Below, piece by piece: positions 24,199 to 32,754 of a stretch of DNA of 64,000 bases. The notes beneath the pieces are model-generated. The model was not told the origin of the DNA. It worked only from the letters and a program-made list of their open reading frames with translations, and did no database searches. How positions within the stretch are numbered: position 1 is the stretch's first letter; each line of letters begins with the position of its first letter. A program made the translations under genes and the position numbers. Origin of the DNA: Caulobacter sp. 17J80-11 (GTDB taxonomy: Bacteria > Pseudomonadota > Alphaproteobacteria > Caulobacterales > Caulobacteraceae); NCBI RefSeq assembly GCF_014349105.1, contig NZ_JACSJI010000010.1:96803-160802 (forward strand). The letters run 5' to 3'.

Positions 24199-24366
24199 AT
24201 GTCCCGTTTTGACACGATCGGCGCAGGCCCCACGCGGGCGTCGTCGGCGCAGAGCCGGTCCCGCGGGACGCGGCGCTGGCCGCCGATGGTGGCGCTGAGC
24301 GCGGCGGCGGCGGTGTCGGCCGGGCTGTGGGTGGCGATCGCGGCGGCGGTCAAGGCGCTGCTCTGA
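24199..24366 (+). CDS. Small single-span membrane protein, unknown function
   Basis: The 55-residue frame MSRFDTIGAGPTRASSAQ... has a basic middle (SRSRGTRRWPP) and one C-terminal membrane helix (VALSAAAAVSAGLWVAIAAA). CAGGAG stands 7 bases before the ATG, a convincing ribosome site. It is divergent from the initiating transferase with 139 bases between, which include CCCGACGTTCCGGGA and TTTTTTAAGCACG. I do not recognise the family; location suggests a polysaccharide-related accessory, but that is inference. Confidence 0.6.
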   Translation: MSRFDTIGAGPTRASSAQSRSRGTRRWPPMVALSAAAAVSAGLWVAIAAAVKALL

Positions 24367-24421
24367 AGCGTCAGCGCTGATCCGGGCTCCAGGCTCGACC
24401 TTAACGCTCACTTTTCAAAAT

Positions 24422-24918
24422 CTGCCGCGCGCCCTCCCCTTTGGCGTCACCCTCGGGCTTGTCCCGAGGGCCCAGGCCTGCGGTGCGCGAGCGTGTGGGG
24501 CCGACGTGCGAGCTGAACGCTGGGCCCTCGGGACGAGCCCGAGGGTGACGACACCAGGAAACCTCGCGTGTCCGAACGGTTGGTGCGGCTGAACGCGAGC
24601 GCTCCGCTGGAGCCCCCCATCGCCCGCTGTGCGGGCTCCTCCCCCCAGTGGGGGGAGATCTGCCGCGCGCTCTCCCCTTTGGCGTCGCCCTCGGGCTTGT
24701 CACGAGGGCCCAGGCCTCCGGTGCGCGAGCGTGTCGGGCCGACGTGCGAGCTGAACGCTGGGCCCTCGGGACGAGCCCGAGGGTCACGACACTTGGAAGC
24801 GTCGAGCTCTGGGTCTCCGCTTGCGCTGGGATGAGCGGGTTGGGGGCTGAACGCGGGCGCTCCGCTGGAGCCCCCATCGCCCGCTAGGCGGGCTCCTCCC
24901 CCCAGAGGGGGGAGATCT
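24422..24918. repeat. Tandem duplication of a B-C' composite repeat
   Basis: Two units begin CTGCCGCGCGCCCTCCCC (24422) and CTGCCGCGCGCTCTCCCC (24660), 238 bases apart. Each holds a full B core (CACCCTCGGGCTTG to AGCCCGAGGGT) with GTGCGAGCTGAACGCTGGG in the spacer, then a C arm ending GGGGGGAGATCT. They differ by scattered substitutions. The 517-base gap between two small genes is almost entirely this element. Confidence 0.85.
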
Positions 24919-25036
24919 TTGAGAGGCGGGCGGCGATGAAGATCGCGGCGGCGAGCGGGGCCAGCAGCAGGGCGTAGAGCGGCAGCAGGATCGCGGCGGC
25001 GAGGAGGGCGAAGGCGTCGCGCAGGCGTCTGGACAC
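24884..25036 (-). CDS. Small membrane protein with repeat-encoded C-terminus
   Basis: A 50-residue frame starts at GTG (25034-25036) with GGAGGG about 7 bases upstream. It reads MSRRLRDAFALL, followed by a long hydrophobic stretch of one long or two short helices (AAAILLPLYALLLAPLAAAI) and RLSKIS. From codon 40 the frame enters the family C tip and ends PLWGEEPA, stop TAG at 24884. Too short for routine gene calling. The ribosome site and the clean membrane segment support expression; function is unknown. Its neighbours are polysaccharide genes. Confidence 0.5.
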   Translation of the reverse strand: MSRRLRDAFALLAAAILLPLYALLLAPLAAAIFIAARLSKISPLWGEEPA

Positions 25037-25116
25037 GGGCTTCCCTCCTCTGGCTGGCGTGGAGCTTAACCTTAACTTGAGCGGGCGCGCGCCGGCAAAC
25101 CCTTGTTCGGTGTGTT

Positions 25117-25245
25117 CCCTCTGCCCTTGCGGGAGAGGGGGCGAGCGGACAGCGCAGCGCGACCCCTCACCCGCCCACGCGGACCTCCCCCGGCTTGCGC
25201 CGGGTCCGGTGCGTGGGTCCCTCCCTCTCCCGCAAGGGGAGAGGG
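25117..25245. repeat. Family A palindromic element
   Basis: CCCTCTGCCCTTGCGGGAGA tip, GCGCGACCCCTCACCCGCCC interior with a CCCCCGGCTTGCGCCGGG hairpin, and CTCTCCCGCAAGGGGAGAGG tip. The rest of the 307-base gap (25037-25343) is a putative promoter region with TTAACCTTAAC near 25067 but no clear elements. Confidence 0.8.
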
Positions 25246-25343
25246 TTAAGCGGGCGCAGCCCTCCCCCCGAATTTCACGGACTGGCCCGGGCGTTGCACC
25301 GGTCGCTTCCGACTGAGTTCAGCCGCGTCGGATTCGTGACGAA

Positions 25344-26210
25344 ATGAAACGCCTCTCCGCACCGACCCGCGTCGCCCTTCTGGGCGGGGCCGTGGATCTG
25401 GTCACGCCGGACGAGGTGCTGGACTTCGCGGCCGAGCGGATCGCGGCGGGCGAGCCGGGGGTGGTGGCCAACCACAACCTGCACAGCCTGGCCCTGCTGA
25501 AGACCGAACCGCGGATGCGGGCGCTGTACGACGTGGCCGACCTGATCGAGATCGACTCCGTGCCGCTGGTCTGGTGGGGCCAGCTTTTGGGGCGGCCGCT
25601 GTCGCGGGCGCACCGCTGCACCTACCTGGACTGGCGCGACGCGTTCTGGCGGCGCGCGTCCGAGGGCGGCTGGCGGGTGTTCTATCTGGGCGCCGCGCCG
25701 GGTGTGGCGGAGGCGGCGGCGGAGAAGCTGCGGGAAGAACGGCCCGGAGTCGTGATTGAGACTCACGACGGATTTTTCGACATGACGCCGGGCTCGGCGG
25801 GGAACGAGGCGGTGCTGGCCCAGATCGAGGCGTTCGGGGCGGACGTGGTGTTCGTGGGCATGGGCATGCCGCGCCAGGAGCTGTGGATCGCCCAGAACCG
25901 CGCGCGGCTGACCCGCGGCGTGCTGTTCCCGGTGGGCGGGGCGTTCGACTACGAGGCCGGGGTGCAGGCGGCGGCGCCGCGCTGGCTGGGCCGGCTGGGG
26001 CTGGAGTGGCTGTACCGGTTCGCGCGCGACCCGGGGCGGCTGTTCGAGCGGTATTTCGTCGAGCCGTGGACCCTGGCCGGGGCGGCGGCGGAGGACGTCG
26101 TGGCGGCGGTGGTGGGGGTGGGGGCGAAGGTCCCAGCCAAGCGCGCGGGCGGCGCCCTGAATCGCCCCTCTCCCCTTGCGGGAGAGGGAGGGGCCCGCGC
26201 CGGAGCGTGA
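25344..26210 (+). CDS. WecG/TagA/CpsF family glycosyltransferase (HfsJ-like)
   Basis: The 288-residue enzyme has VVANHNLHSLALLK, the conserved Asp region ADLIEIDSVPLVWWGQLLG, FYLGAAPGVAEAAAEKL, VVFVGMGMPRQELWIAQNR, GVLFPVGGAFDYEAG and RFARDPGRLFERYF, all standard for this family, which adds an N-acetyl-hexosamine to a lipid-linked primer. Caulobacter HfsJ belongs here. It should work after the initiating transferase encoded at 23379. The last 14 residues, [14 protein letters not shown], are encoded by the tip of a family A repeat, so the ancestral C-terminus was probably replaced or extended. The WecG fold ends before this tail, so activity need not be affected. Confidence 0.88.
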   Translation: MKRLSAPTRVALLGGAVDLVTPDEVLDFAAERIAAGEPGVVANHNLHSLALLKTEPRMRALYDVADLIEIDSVPLVWWGQLLGRPLSRAHRCTYLDWRDAFWRRASEGGWRVFYLGAAPGVAEAAAEKLREERPGVVIETHDGFFDMTPGSAGNEAVLAQIEAFGADVVFVGMGMPRQELWIAQNRARLTRGVLFPVGGAFDYEAGVQAAAPRWLGRLGLEWLYRFARDPGRLFERYFVEPWTLAGAAAEDVVAAVVGVGAKVPAKRAGGALNRPSPLAGEGGARAGA

Positions 26211-26347
26211 GCGAAGGCGTGGGAGGGTGAGGGGTCGCACTGTACTGTCCGGCCTCGCGCCTAGCCGCCGACGATCGGAGCGGTCGCGAAACCCCTCACC
26301 CTCCCAGGCTTCGCCTGGGCCCCACCCTCTCCCGCAAGGGGAGAGGG
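26165..26347. repeat. Family A element overlapping the 3' end of the WecG-type gene
   Basis: The left tip CCCCTCTCCCCTTGCGGGAG lies within codons 274-288 of the upstream gene. The interior has GGAGGGTGAGGGGTCGC and its mirrored AACCCCTCACCCTCCC. The right tip is CTCTCCCGCAAGGGGAGAGG. Confidence 0.85.
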
Positions 26348-26408
26348 GATTTCGAGCTTGGCTAAACCGGCGCGGTCCGCTGGAGGCCCCTCGCCCTTCC
26401 CTCTTAGC

Positions 26409-26621
26409 GTCACCCTCGGGCTTGTCCCGAGGGCCCAGCGTTCAGCTCGCGCTTCGGCCGGAAGGGATCGCGCACCGGATGTCTGGGCCCTCGGGACGAG
26501 CCCGAGGGTGACGACACCGGGAAAGGTCGCGCTGAGCGGGTTTGGGGCTGAACACGCGCGCTCCGCTGGAGCCCCCCACGCCGCCCTCTGGGCGGCGGCT
26601 CCCCCCAGAGGGGGGAGATCT
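26409..26621. repeat. Family B core followed by C arm
   Basis: TCACCCTCGGGCTTGTCCCG, spacer with CCAGCGTTCAGCTCGCG, GGGCCCTCGGGACGAGCCCG, then CGCTCCGCTGGAGCCCCCCA, a CCGCCCTCTGGGCGG hairpin and a GGGGGGAGATCT end. With the family A copy before it, this fills the 418-base gap between convergent genes. Confidence 0.85.
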
Positions 26622-26628
26622 TCCCTCG

Positions 26629-28005
26629 TCAGCCCTTCGGCTTCGGATCGCGGACGGCCGCGGCGTAGGCGACGCCGAGCAGGGTGGCGAAGGCCAGCAC
26701 GATGGAGGGTTCCTGGAGGGCGTAGTCGCTGAGGCCGTGGAGGCCGATCAGCAGGGCGGCGCAGGTCGTGGCGCGCAGCCACACGACGCCGCGGCGACGG
26801 GGGTCGCGGGCGGCCAGCGTGATGCGGGCGAGCGGCCAGGCGACCAGGGCGAGCAGGGGCAGGAAGCCCAGCAGGCCGACCGTCTCCAGCTGTTCGAGCC
26901 AGGCGTTGTGGGCGGCGCGGATCCGCCAGAGCGTGTCGTAGTTCCCTGGAGTCATGATCGCGTCGTTGATCGCCTCGAACGAACCCGGGCCATAGCCGAC
27001 CAGGGGCGAGGCCTGGAAGGCGCGCCAGTGGGCTTCGAAGATGGCGCGGCGGACCTCGGCGTCCTCGAGCGCCAGGCCGAAGCGCTGGACGGCGAGCTCG
27101 CCGCCGTTGAGCGCCAGGACCGCGAGAAGGACGAGCAGGCCCAGGCCCACGCGGCGGATCCACAGCCGGCCCTCGCGGGAGCGGCCGGCGCCCCATAGGC
27201 CTAAGCCCAGGGCGGCGAGCAGGGTCGAGGTGATGCCGCCGCGCGAGGCGGTGAGCATGAGGGCGGCGCCGCACAGGGCCAGGCCCAGGGCCGAGGGCCA
27301 GCCTTCCAGCAGCAGCTTTTCGACGCCGCGGCCGCGACCGCCGCGGTGGGCGGACAGGTCGGCGGCGCGCAGCAGGCCGGCCAGGCCGACCAGCACGCCC
27401 ACGCCCAGCACCGTGGCGGCGCTGTTGGCGCTGCCGAAGGCGCCGGCCAGGCGGCCGCCGCCGATCACCCGCTTGAAGCCGTAGACGCCCTGGGGGTCGG
27501 CCATGAAGGCCAGGAGCGCCCAGGCGGCGAAGGCGGCGAAGGCGAAGGTGAGGATCTGGAACCAGCGGCGCGTGGCGGCGTCGGAGCGGGCGACGGCGAA
27601 GCCGGCGGCGAAGGCGCAGGCCGCGCCGGCGAGCTTGAGCAGCTCGACCAGGCCTGAGGAGAGGTCGGGGCCGGCGACGAGCGGGGGCCGGATCGACTGG
27701 GCCCAGGGGGTGAGGGTTAGGGTGAGCGCCGCGGCGGCGGTGACGAACAGGACGGCGGGGACGGCGAGCGGGCGCGCGGCGAGCGCGGTGCGGGCGCCGG
27801 GCTGGAGGGCGGTCAGGGCCAGCAGGAGGGCGGCCGCGAGCGCGGTGAACAGGAGCGCCAGGGCGGACGAGTTGGCGCCGAACAGGAGGTGGCCGGCGAA
27901 GGGGAGCAGCGCGACGGCGGCCAGGGCGGCGGTCGTGCCGCGCGGCAGGGCCGGCGTGGCGGCGGGCGCGCGCGACGGGGCCCAGCGGGCGGGCTGGGCG
28001 GTCAT
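26629..28005 (-). CDS. O-antigen ligase/polymerase-like (Wzy) membrane protein, second copy
   Basis: The 458-residue protein has ten or more membrane spans, the family motif TASRGGITSTLLAALGLGLWG, and a large loop with FEAHWRAFQASPLVGYGPGSFEAINDAI and RAAHNAWLEQLETVGLLGF, the Wzy_C region. It would join or ligate repeat units in the periplasm. It differs clearly in sequence from the similar gene at 20755. The gene lies downstream of the tyrosine autokinase, separated by 337 bases of repeat DNA. Its first 25 residues are Ala/Pro-rich. A role as polymerase is favoured by its place next to the chain-length kinase, but this is inference. Confidence 0.85.
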   Translation of the reverse strand: MTAQPARWAPSRAPAATPALPRGTTAALAAVALLPFAGHLLFGANSSALALLFTALAAALLLALTALQPGARTALAARPLAVPAVLFVTAAAALTLTLTPWAQSIRPPLVAGPDLSSGLVELLKLAGAACAFAAGFAVARSDAATRRWFQILTFAFAAFAAWALLAFMADPQGVYGFKRVIGGGRLAGAFGSANSAATVLGVGVLVGLAGLLRAADLSAHRGGRGRGVEKLLLEGWPSALGLALCGAALMLTASRGGITSTLLAALGLGLWGAGRSREGRLWIRRVGLGLLVLLAVLALNGGELAVQRFGLALEDAEVRRAIFEAHWRAFQASPLVGYGPGSFEAINDAIMTPGNYDTLWRIRAAHNAWLEQLETVGLLGFLPLLALVAWPLARITLAARDPRRRGVVWLRATTCAALLIGLHGLSDYALQEPSIVLAFATLLGVAYAAAVRDPKPKG

Positions 28006-28009
28006 CGTC

Positions 28010-28320
28010 CCCTCTCCCCTTGCGGGAGAGGGTGGGCCCCGCGCACCGGAGCGAAGCGGAGGTCAGCGTGGGCGGGTGAGGGGTTTCTCGACCTGTCCGA
28101 CCGGCGGCGCCCAGGCGCGAGCTTGGAGAGCGTGGCGCGACCCCTCACCCTCCCGTCGCTGCGCGCCGGGCCCCTCCCTCTCCCGCAAGGGGAGAGGGGA
28201 TAGGCCGAGGACCGGGTCATCAGGACGAGAATCGTCGCTTTCGCTGAGCTTTCAAACGTCGCGCCGACACCCCTCATCCGACGCGCTCCGCGCGCCACCT
28301 TCTCCCGCAAGGGGAGAAGG
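28010..28320. repeat. Two family A elements in tandem
   Basis: A full element (28010-28200, tips CCTCTCCCCTTGCGGGAGAG and CTCTCCCGCAAGGGGAGAGG) is followed by a right half (28269-28320) with CCCCTCATCCGACGCGC and a CTTCTCCCGCAAGGGGAGAA tip. Together they fill the 337-base gap between the polymerase and kinase genes; nothing else is visible there. Confidence 0.85.
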
Positions 28321-28342
28321 GAGCTTGCGCCCGCAGCCGACA

Positions 28343-30586
28343 TCACTCCGCGTAATACTTGGCGTACGACCGATGGTAGTAGCTGGGGTCGCCGTAGCCG
28401 TAGCTGGACTGTTCGCGCTGGTCGATCTGGGTCAGGACGGCGCCGGCGACGAAGGTCTGGCCGTTCTGGAGCATGCGCAGCGCCGACTCCGTGGCCTTCC
28501 TCGGGGTCTTGCGCCAGCGGACCAGCAGGGCGACGGCGTCGGCCTTGGGGGCCAGGGCGCGGGTCTCGGCCACGGCCAGGACCGGGGCGGTGTCGAGCAG
28601 GACGTAGTCGTAGGACGCCTTCAGCTCGGCCAGCAGCCTGGTCATGGCCACGGAGCCGAACACGTCCTTGGGCGTGTAGGCGTGCTTGGCCAGGGGCAGG
28701 ACCTTGGCGGACGAGCGGGTGTCGTCGACCAGGACGTCAGCCAGCTTGGCCTTGCCGGCCAGAAGCTCGATCAGGCCCTTCTCGGGATCGAGGCCCAGCT
28801 CGTCGTTGACGGCGCGGCGGCGCAGGTCGCAGTCGACCACCACCACCTTGGCGCCGCTCATGGCCAGGGTGCGGGCCAGGCACAGGGTGGTCGTGGTCTT
28901 ACCTTCGTCCGGCAGGGACGAGGTCAGGGCGATGACCTTCAGCGGCTCACCCAGTTTGGCGAACTGCAGGGAGGTCTTCAGGTTGCGGAAGGCCTCGGCG
29001 AAGCTGGACAGGGGCTTGTCGACCACGTGGTCGACCGGGGCGCCGGCCTCGTCCGCCAGGGCGCGGTCCAGGGTCGAGGCCAGGATCGGCACGCCGGCCA
29101 GGTAGGGCAGGCCCAGCTGTTGTTCGACGTCGTCGGCGGTGGCCAGGCCGGTGTCGAGCATTTCGCGGAGCACGGTGGCGCCGACGCCGGCGCCCAGCGC
29201 CAGCACAAGGCCGAGGGCCAGGTTCAGCGGCAGGTTCGGGCTGGACGGCTCGGTCGGGATGCGGGCGCGCGAGACGACGCGGGCGTCGGACTGCTCGATG
29301 CCTTCCTGGGCGCTGGTCTCCTTGAAGCGGCCGAGGAAGCTCTCATAGAGGCTGCGGACGGACTCGGCGTTGCGCTCCAGCTCGCGCAGACGGACCGAAG
29401 CGCGGTTGTTGCCGGCCAGGGTGCCGCGCGAGTTGGCCAGGCTGCCGGCCAGTGAGGCCGTCCGCTGGCGCTGCACCTCAGCCTGGGCTTCGAGGTTGGA
29501 GATGATGCGGCTGATTTCGGCGCGGATCTGGCCGTCGATGTCGGCCAGCTCGCGCTGGGCCTTGAGGATCTCCGGGTGGCGGCCGCCGTAGCGGCCCTCC
29601 AGGTCGGCGACCCGGCCGCTCACCGCGGCGCGCTGGCTGCGCAGCTCCTGCACCACGCGCGAGCCGAGCGCTTCGCCGACGTCCTCACCGGTCGAGCCGC
29701 GGGCCAGCTGGGCGCGGGCGGTCTGCAGGCGGGCCTCGCTCTCGACTTGCTGGACTCGCGCGGCGGCGAGCTGCTGGTTGAGGTTGGAGATTTCCTGCTC
29801 GGTCAGGGTCGTGCTTCCGGTGCTCAGCAGGCCGTTGGCGGCCTTGAACTGCTCGACGGCGGCCTCGGCGGTCTGGACCTGCACGCGCAGCTCGGCGAGG
29901 CGGCCGTTCAGCCACTCGTTGGCGGTGCGGGTGGCCTCGAACTTGGCCTCCAGCTGCTCCAGCAGGTAGCGGTCGGCGAAGGCGTTGGCGATGGCGGTCG
30001 CCTTCTGCGGGTCCTTATTCTCGTAGGACACCTTGATCATGTAGGTCAGGCCGGCGCGGCTGACCTTCAGGTTCGACAGGACGTTGTCGACGATCTTCTC
30101 GCGGCGCTTCTGGATTTCGAGGTCGGAGAGCGTCGCGGTGGTGGCGGGCCCGCCGCGGCCCATCAGGCCGGCGATCAGGCCCGGCTTCTTCAGGGCGGGA
30201 TTGAAGTCGGGGTCCTGGTCGAGCTTCAGGACGGTGACCACCCGTTCGGCCAGGGCGCGCGACTTGAGGACCTCGACCTCGGTGTCGACCGTGCTGGAGT
30301 CGGCCGGCAGGCCGGACAGCACGTCCTCGATGCCGGTGACCTTCTGCTTGCGCGGGTCCAGCAACACGCTGGCGGTGGCCGTGTATTTCGGCGTGGCCTG
30401 CAGGGTGAAGACCGCGACGGCGACGAACACCACCGCGGCGATCGCCAGCGACACCTTCATGTGCCGACGGAAGGTGGCGATCAGGACCTGCGGGTCGACG
30501 AGCCGGGCCAGGCGATCCTGGTCGAAGCCAGCGGCCGGGGCCGGAGCCGGAGCGGAAACGGGGAGCTGGTGGACCTTGGCGTCCAT
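28343..30586 (-). CDS. Wzc-like polysaccharide co-polymerase with tyrosine autokinase domain
   Basis: The 747-residue BY-kinase has an N-terminal Wzz domain (membrane span about 45-66, VSLAIAAVVFVAVAVFTL), long periplasmic coiled coils, a GNVR-type region and a second span (LPLNLALGLVLALGAGVG). The cytoplasmic kinase has Walker A SSLPDEGKTTTT, Walker A' VVVVDCDLRR and Walker B YDYVLLDTAPVL. A Tyr-rich tail follows (SSYGYGDPSYYHRSYAKYY). Autophosphorylation of this tail controls chain length and export. ATG at 30586 starts the conserved region. It follows the outer-membrane barrel gene but is separated from it by a terminator-like hairpin. Confidence 0.92.
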   Translation of the reverse strand: MDAKVHQLPVSAPAPAPAAGFDQDRLARLVDPQVLIATFRRHMKVSLAIAAVVFVAVAVFTLQATPKYTATASVLLDPRKQKVTGIEDVLSGLPADSSTVDTEVEVLKSRALAERVVTVLKLDQDPDFNPALKKPGLIAGLMGRGGPATTATLSDLEIQKRREKIVDNVLSNLKVSRAGLTYMIKVSYENKDPQKATAIANAFADRYLLEQLEAKFEATRTANEWLNGRLAELRVQVQTAEAAVEQFKAANGLLSTGSTTLTEQEISNLNQQLAAARVQQVESEARLQTARAQLARGSTGEDVGEALGSRVVQELRSQRAAVSGRVADLEGRYGGRHPEILKAQRELADIDGQIRAEISRIISNLEAQAEVQRQRTASLAGSLANSRGTLAGNNRASVRLRELERNAESVRSLYESFLGRFKETSAQEGIEQSDARVVSRARIPTEPSSPNLPLNLALGLVLALGAGVGATVLREMLDTGLATADDVEQQLGLPYLAGVPILASTLDRALADEAGAPVDHVVDKPLSSFAEAFRNLKTSLQFAKLGEPLKVIALTSSLPDEGKTTTTLCLARTLAMSGAKVVVVDCDLRRRAVNDELGLDPEKGLIELLAGKAKLADVLVDDTRSSAKVLPLAKHAYTPKDVFGSVAMTRLLAELKASYDYVLLDTAPVLAVAETRALAPKADAVALLVRWRKTPRKATESALRMLQNGQTFVAGAVLTQIDQREQSSYGYGDPSYYHRSYAKYYAE

Positions 30587-30665
30587 GGGGCAAGCACCGG
30601 CGATACGAGGGCGCCTGACGGCGCGAGTGGGTACGAAGGCGGCGCCTGACGGCGCCGGAGAGACC

Positions 30666-30695
30666 AAAAGAGGCGCCCCCTAGGGAGCGCCTCCA
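30666..30695 (-). terminator. Terminator-like hairpin after the outer-membrane barrel gene
   Basis: On the minus strand GGAGGCGCTCCCTAGGGGG forms a long stem with the following CGCCTC and is followed by TTTT. It lies 8 bases after the barrel gene stop, upstream of the kinase, and may attenuate read-through between the two. Confidence 0.7.
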
Positions 30696-30702
30696 GACGT
30701 TA

Positions 30703-31956
30703 TCAAAGCTGGAAGATCAGCGAGGTCATGACGCGGTTGGTCTTGAAGTCGGGACCGTCGTCGAGGCCGGACGAGGCCTGGTCGTAGTACTGGTAGCCGA
30801 GGTTGATCCCGACGTTGCGGTTGACCAGCCAGGCCGCGCTGACGCCGGCGGTGACACGGTCGTCGTCGCGATCGATGTCCTTGTACTCGTCGCGCCCCCA
30901 GCCGGCGTTGGCGGTCAGGATGAGGTTGCGGCGGACCTCCCAGTCGACCTGAGCGGAGCCGTTGGTCGACAGGTAGCCGGCCGAGCCGGCGACGCCGGAG
31001 TCCTCGACCGAACGCTCGGCCTTAAAGGTCACGGTGGTCAGCTGGGTCGGGAACCATTCGATCTGACCGCGCATGCCGAGGCCGTCGACGTCCTTGCGCC
31101 CGGGCGCGTCATACTGCTGAGCCAGGTAGCCGACCGCCACCTGGCCGCGGGCAAGGTCGCTGACGTCGAAGTCGGCGCCGACCGCCAGTTCGTAGCCGTC
31201 GGAGTCACGGCCGGCCGTGGCCAGGCGGTAATCGCGCTTGTTGGCCGAACCGGTCAGGAACACGGCCGTGGCCGGGCTGATAGCGTACTCGGCCTTGGCG
31301 CCCAGCGAGCTAACGGTCCGGTCGCGGTCGTCCTGGTCGATGTCCGGGCCGCCGCCGTCGCGGGCGACGTCATGATAGTCGTAGTCGCGCACGCCGAACA
31401 CGCCCGAGAGGCGCAGACGGTTGATCTCGTGCACGCCGCCCAGTTGGGCGGAGGTCAGGTCGTAGCGCACCGGTTCGGCGGCGGCGCCCGGCGTGCTGGA
31501 CGAGTTGCGCGATTCCGTAGCCTGCAGGTAATCGGCGCCGCCGTAGAGATAGCTGTGGCCGACCACGTCGAGGCGGCCGGAGAAGCCCGTGCCCCAGTCC
31601 TCGGTGTTTTCGCCGTCGAACTCGGCGTAGCGGTTCACCGAAGCTCGCGCATAGGCCTGCAGCTGGTGGCGCGACCAACCGGACTGCACGGCGAGCTCGG
31701 GACGCACGCGCCAGACGAGGTCCTGCTCCTCGTCGTCGGTGGTGGCGAAGATGTTGTCGTTGACTTCGGCGTCGACGGTCAGCTTCGGGAAGGCCGTGAA
31801 GGCGCCCCATTGCAGGCCTTCCGACTCATAATCGTCGTGCGGGCGTTCGCGCACGCTCACGTTGCGGTCGCGCTCGAAGGAGGACTGCTGCGCATAAGCC
31901 TGGGTCGTCGCCAGCGAAGCCGCTGCAGCCACGACGCCGAGTACGATTTTCTTCAT
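30703..31956 (-). CDS. Outer-membrane beta-barrel protein of an exopolysaccharide locus (BBP2-like)
   Basis: The 417-residue protein has a signal peptide (KKIVLGVVAAAASLATTQAYAQ) and then regularly alternating strands ending with a C-terminal aromatic residue pattern (RVMTSLIFQL). Phrases such as LTVDAEVNDNIFATTDDEEQDLVWRVRPELAVQ and WLVNRNVGINLGYQYYDQASS fit the BBP2/VpsM-like barrels found in exopolysaccharide clusters. It may guide or pass the polymer at the outer membrane. ATG at 31956 gives a clean signal peptide; eight extra residues from 31980 would spoil it. The secreted Ala-rich protein gene lies just upstream on the same strand, 81 bases away. Confidence 0.85.
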   Translation of the reverse strand: MKKIVLGVVAAAASLATTQAYAQQSSFERDRNVSVRERPHDDYESEGLQWGAFTAFPKLTVDAEVNDNIFATTDDEEQDLVWRVRPELAVQSGWSRHQLQAYARASVNRYAEFDGENTEDWGTGFSGRLDVVGHSYLYGGADYLQATESRNSSSTPGAAAEPVRYDLTSAQLGGVHEINRLRLSGVFGVRDYDYHDVARDGGGPDIDQDDRDRTVSSLGAKAEYAISPATAVFLTGSANKRDYRLATAGRDSDGYELAVGADFDVSDLARGQVAVGYLAQQYDAPGRKDVDGLGMRGQIEWFPTQLTTVTFKAERSVEDSGVAGSAGYLSTNGSAQVDWEVRRNLILTANAGWGRDEYKDIDRDDDRVTAGVSAAWLVNRNVGINLGYQYYDQASSGLDDGPDFKTNRVMTSLIFQL

Positions 31957-32037
31957 CTCGCCCCCACACCACGCAGACACGAGCGCCCCCGACTTCCTGC
32001 CGGTGTTCGCTCGGGACTCTCTCGATCTCGCTGACGC

Positions 32038-32526
32038 TTAGCCGCCGGTCGGGCGGTAGCCCGAGCCGCCGCCCCCACCGGCCCCGCCCGGCGGCGGCCC
32101 CATGGGCGCGCTGCCCGGGCCGCCGGCGCCGTTGGCGCGTGACCCGGTCGAACCCGGAGCGCCGGTCGCCGCCTGGGCCACCACCTGCTGGGCGCTGTTC
32201 ACCGCCGCCATGGCCGTGCCCGAAAGGGCGCCGCTGGCCTTGGCCGCGTTCAGGGCGGCGGTCACCGTGCCGGCGTCCGCGCCGCTCTGGGCGATCACCG
32301 CCAGCACGGCGGCTTCGACCTCGGCCTGGACCTCGGCCTCGGTGAGGCCCTTGGCCCGCGCGGCGGCTTCGGCCGCCTTGGCGGCGTTCGCGATGGCGTC
32401 GGACAGGGCCTCGACCTCAGCCGAATTGGTCACGGCCGCCGGCGGCGGCGTGTTCGCCTCGGCGGCGAAAGCCAGACACGTAAAAGCGGCCGCGAAGGCG
32501 GCCGCGACCAGGACCGATCGGCGCAT
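32038..32526 (-). CDS. Secreted Ala-rich protein with Gly/Pro-rich tail, unknown
   Basis: The 162-residue protein has a signal peptide (VLVAAAFAAAFTCLAFAAEA), a helical middle rich in Ala and Glu (LSDAIANAAKAAEAAARAKG, LTEAEVQAEVEAAVLAVIAQ) and a flexible Gly/Pro tail (GPPPGGAGGGGGSGYRPTGG). I do not recognise a family. It is encoded between the Wza-like lipoprotein and the outer-membrane barrel, all on the same strand, so a periplasmic or surface role in polymer export is possible. The 408-base leader region contains a family A repeat. Confidence 0.6.
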   Translation of the reverse strand: MRRSVLVAAAFAAAFTCLAFAAEANTPPPAAVTNSAEVEALSDAIANAAKAAEAAARAKGLTEAEVQAEVEAAVLAVIAQSGADAGTVTAALNAAKASGALSGTAMAAVNSAQQVVAQAATGAPGSTGSRANGAGGPGSAPMGPPPGGAGGGGGSGYRPTGG

Positions 32527-32754
32527 GGAGAATCCCCAACCCGTTATGGTGAAGCTCTTAGCACTCTTTTAACGGGTGAAGAAGGCGCCACGTCGCGGAG
32601 GGCGACTGACAGCGTTATTTTTGAGACAGAGGCGGTTTTCGGGCCTGTTTCGGGGCATTTCAGCGGGAAAGCGGCTCGTTTCCCGGTTTCCCGGACGAAG
32701 GTCGGGGCCCAGGTGAGACCCACTGAGGGTTGTGGGCGAGTCATCACCCGTTTC

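Noticed and set aside
24422..24918. CRISPR array
   Set aside because: Two direct 238-base units with internal palindromes but no short evenly spaced repeats with unique spacers; no cas genes in the window.
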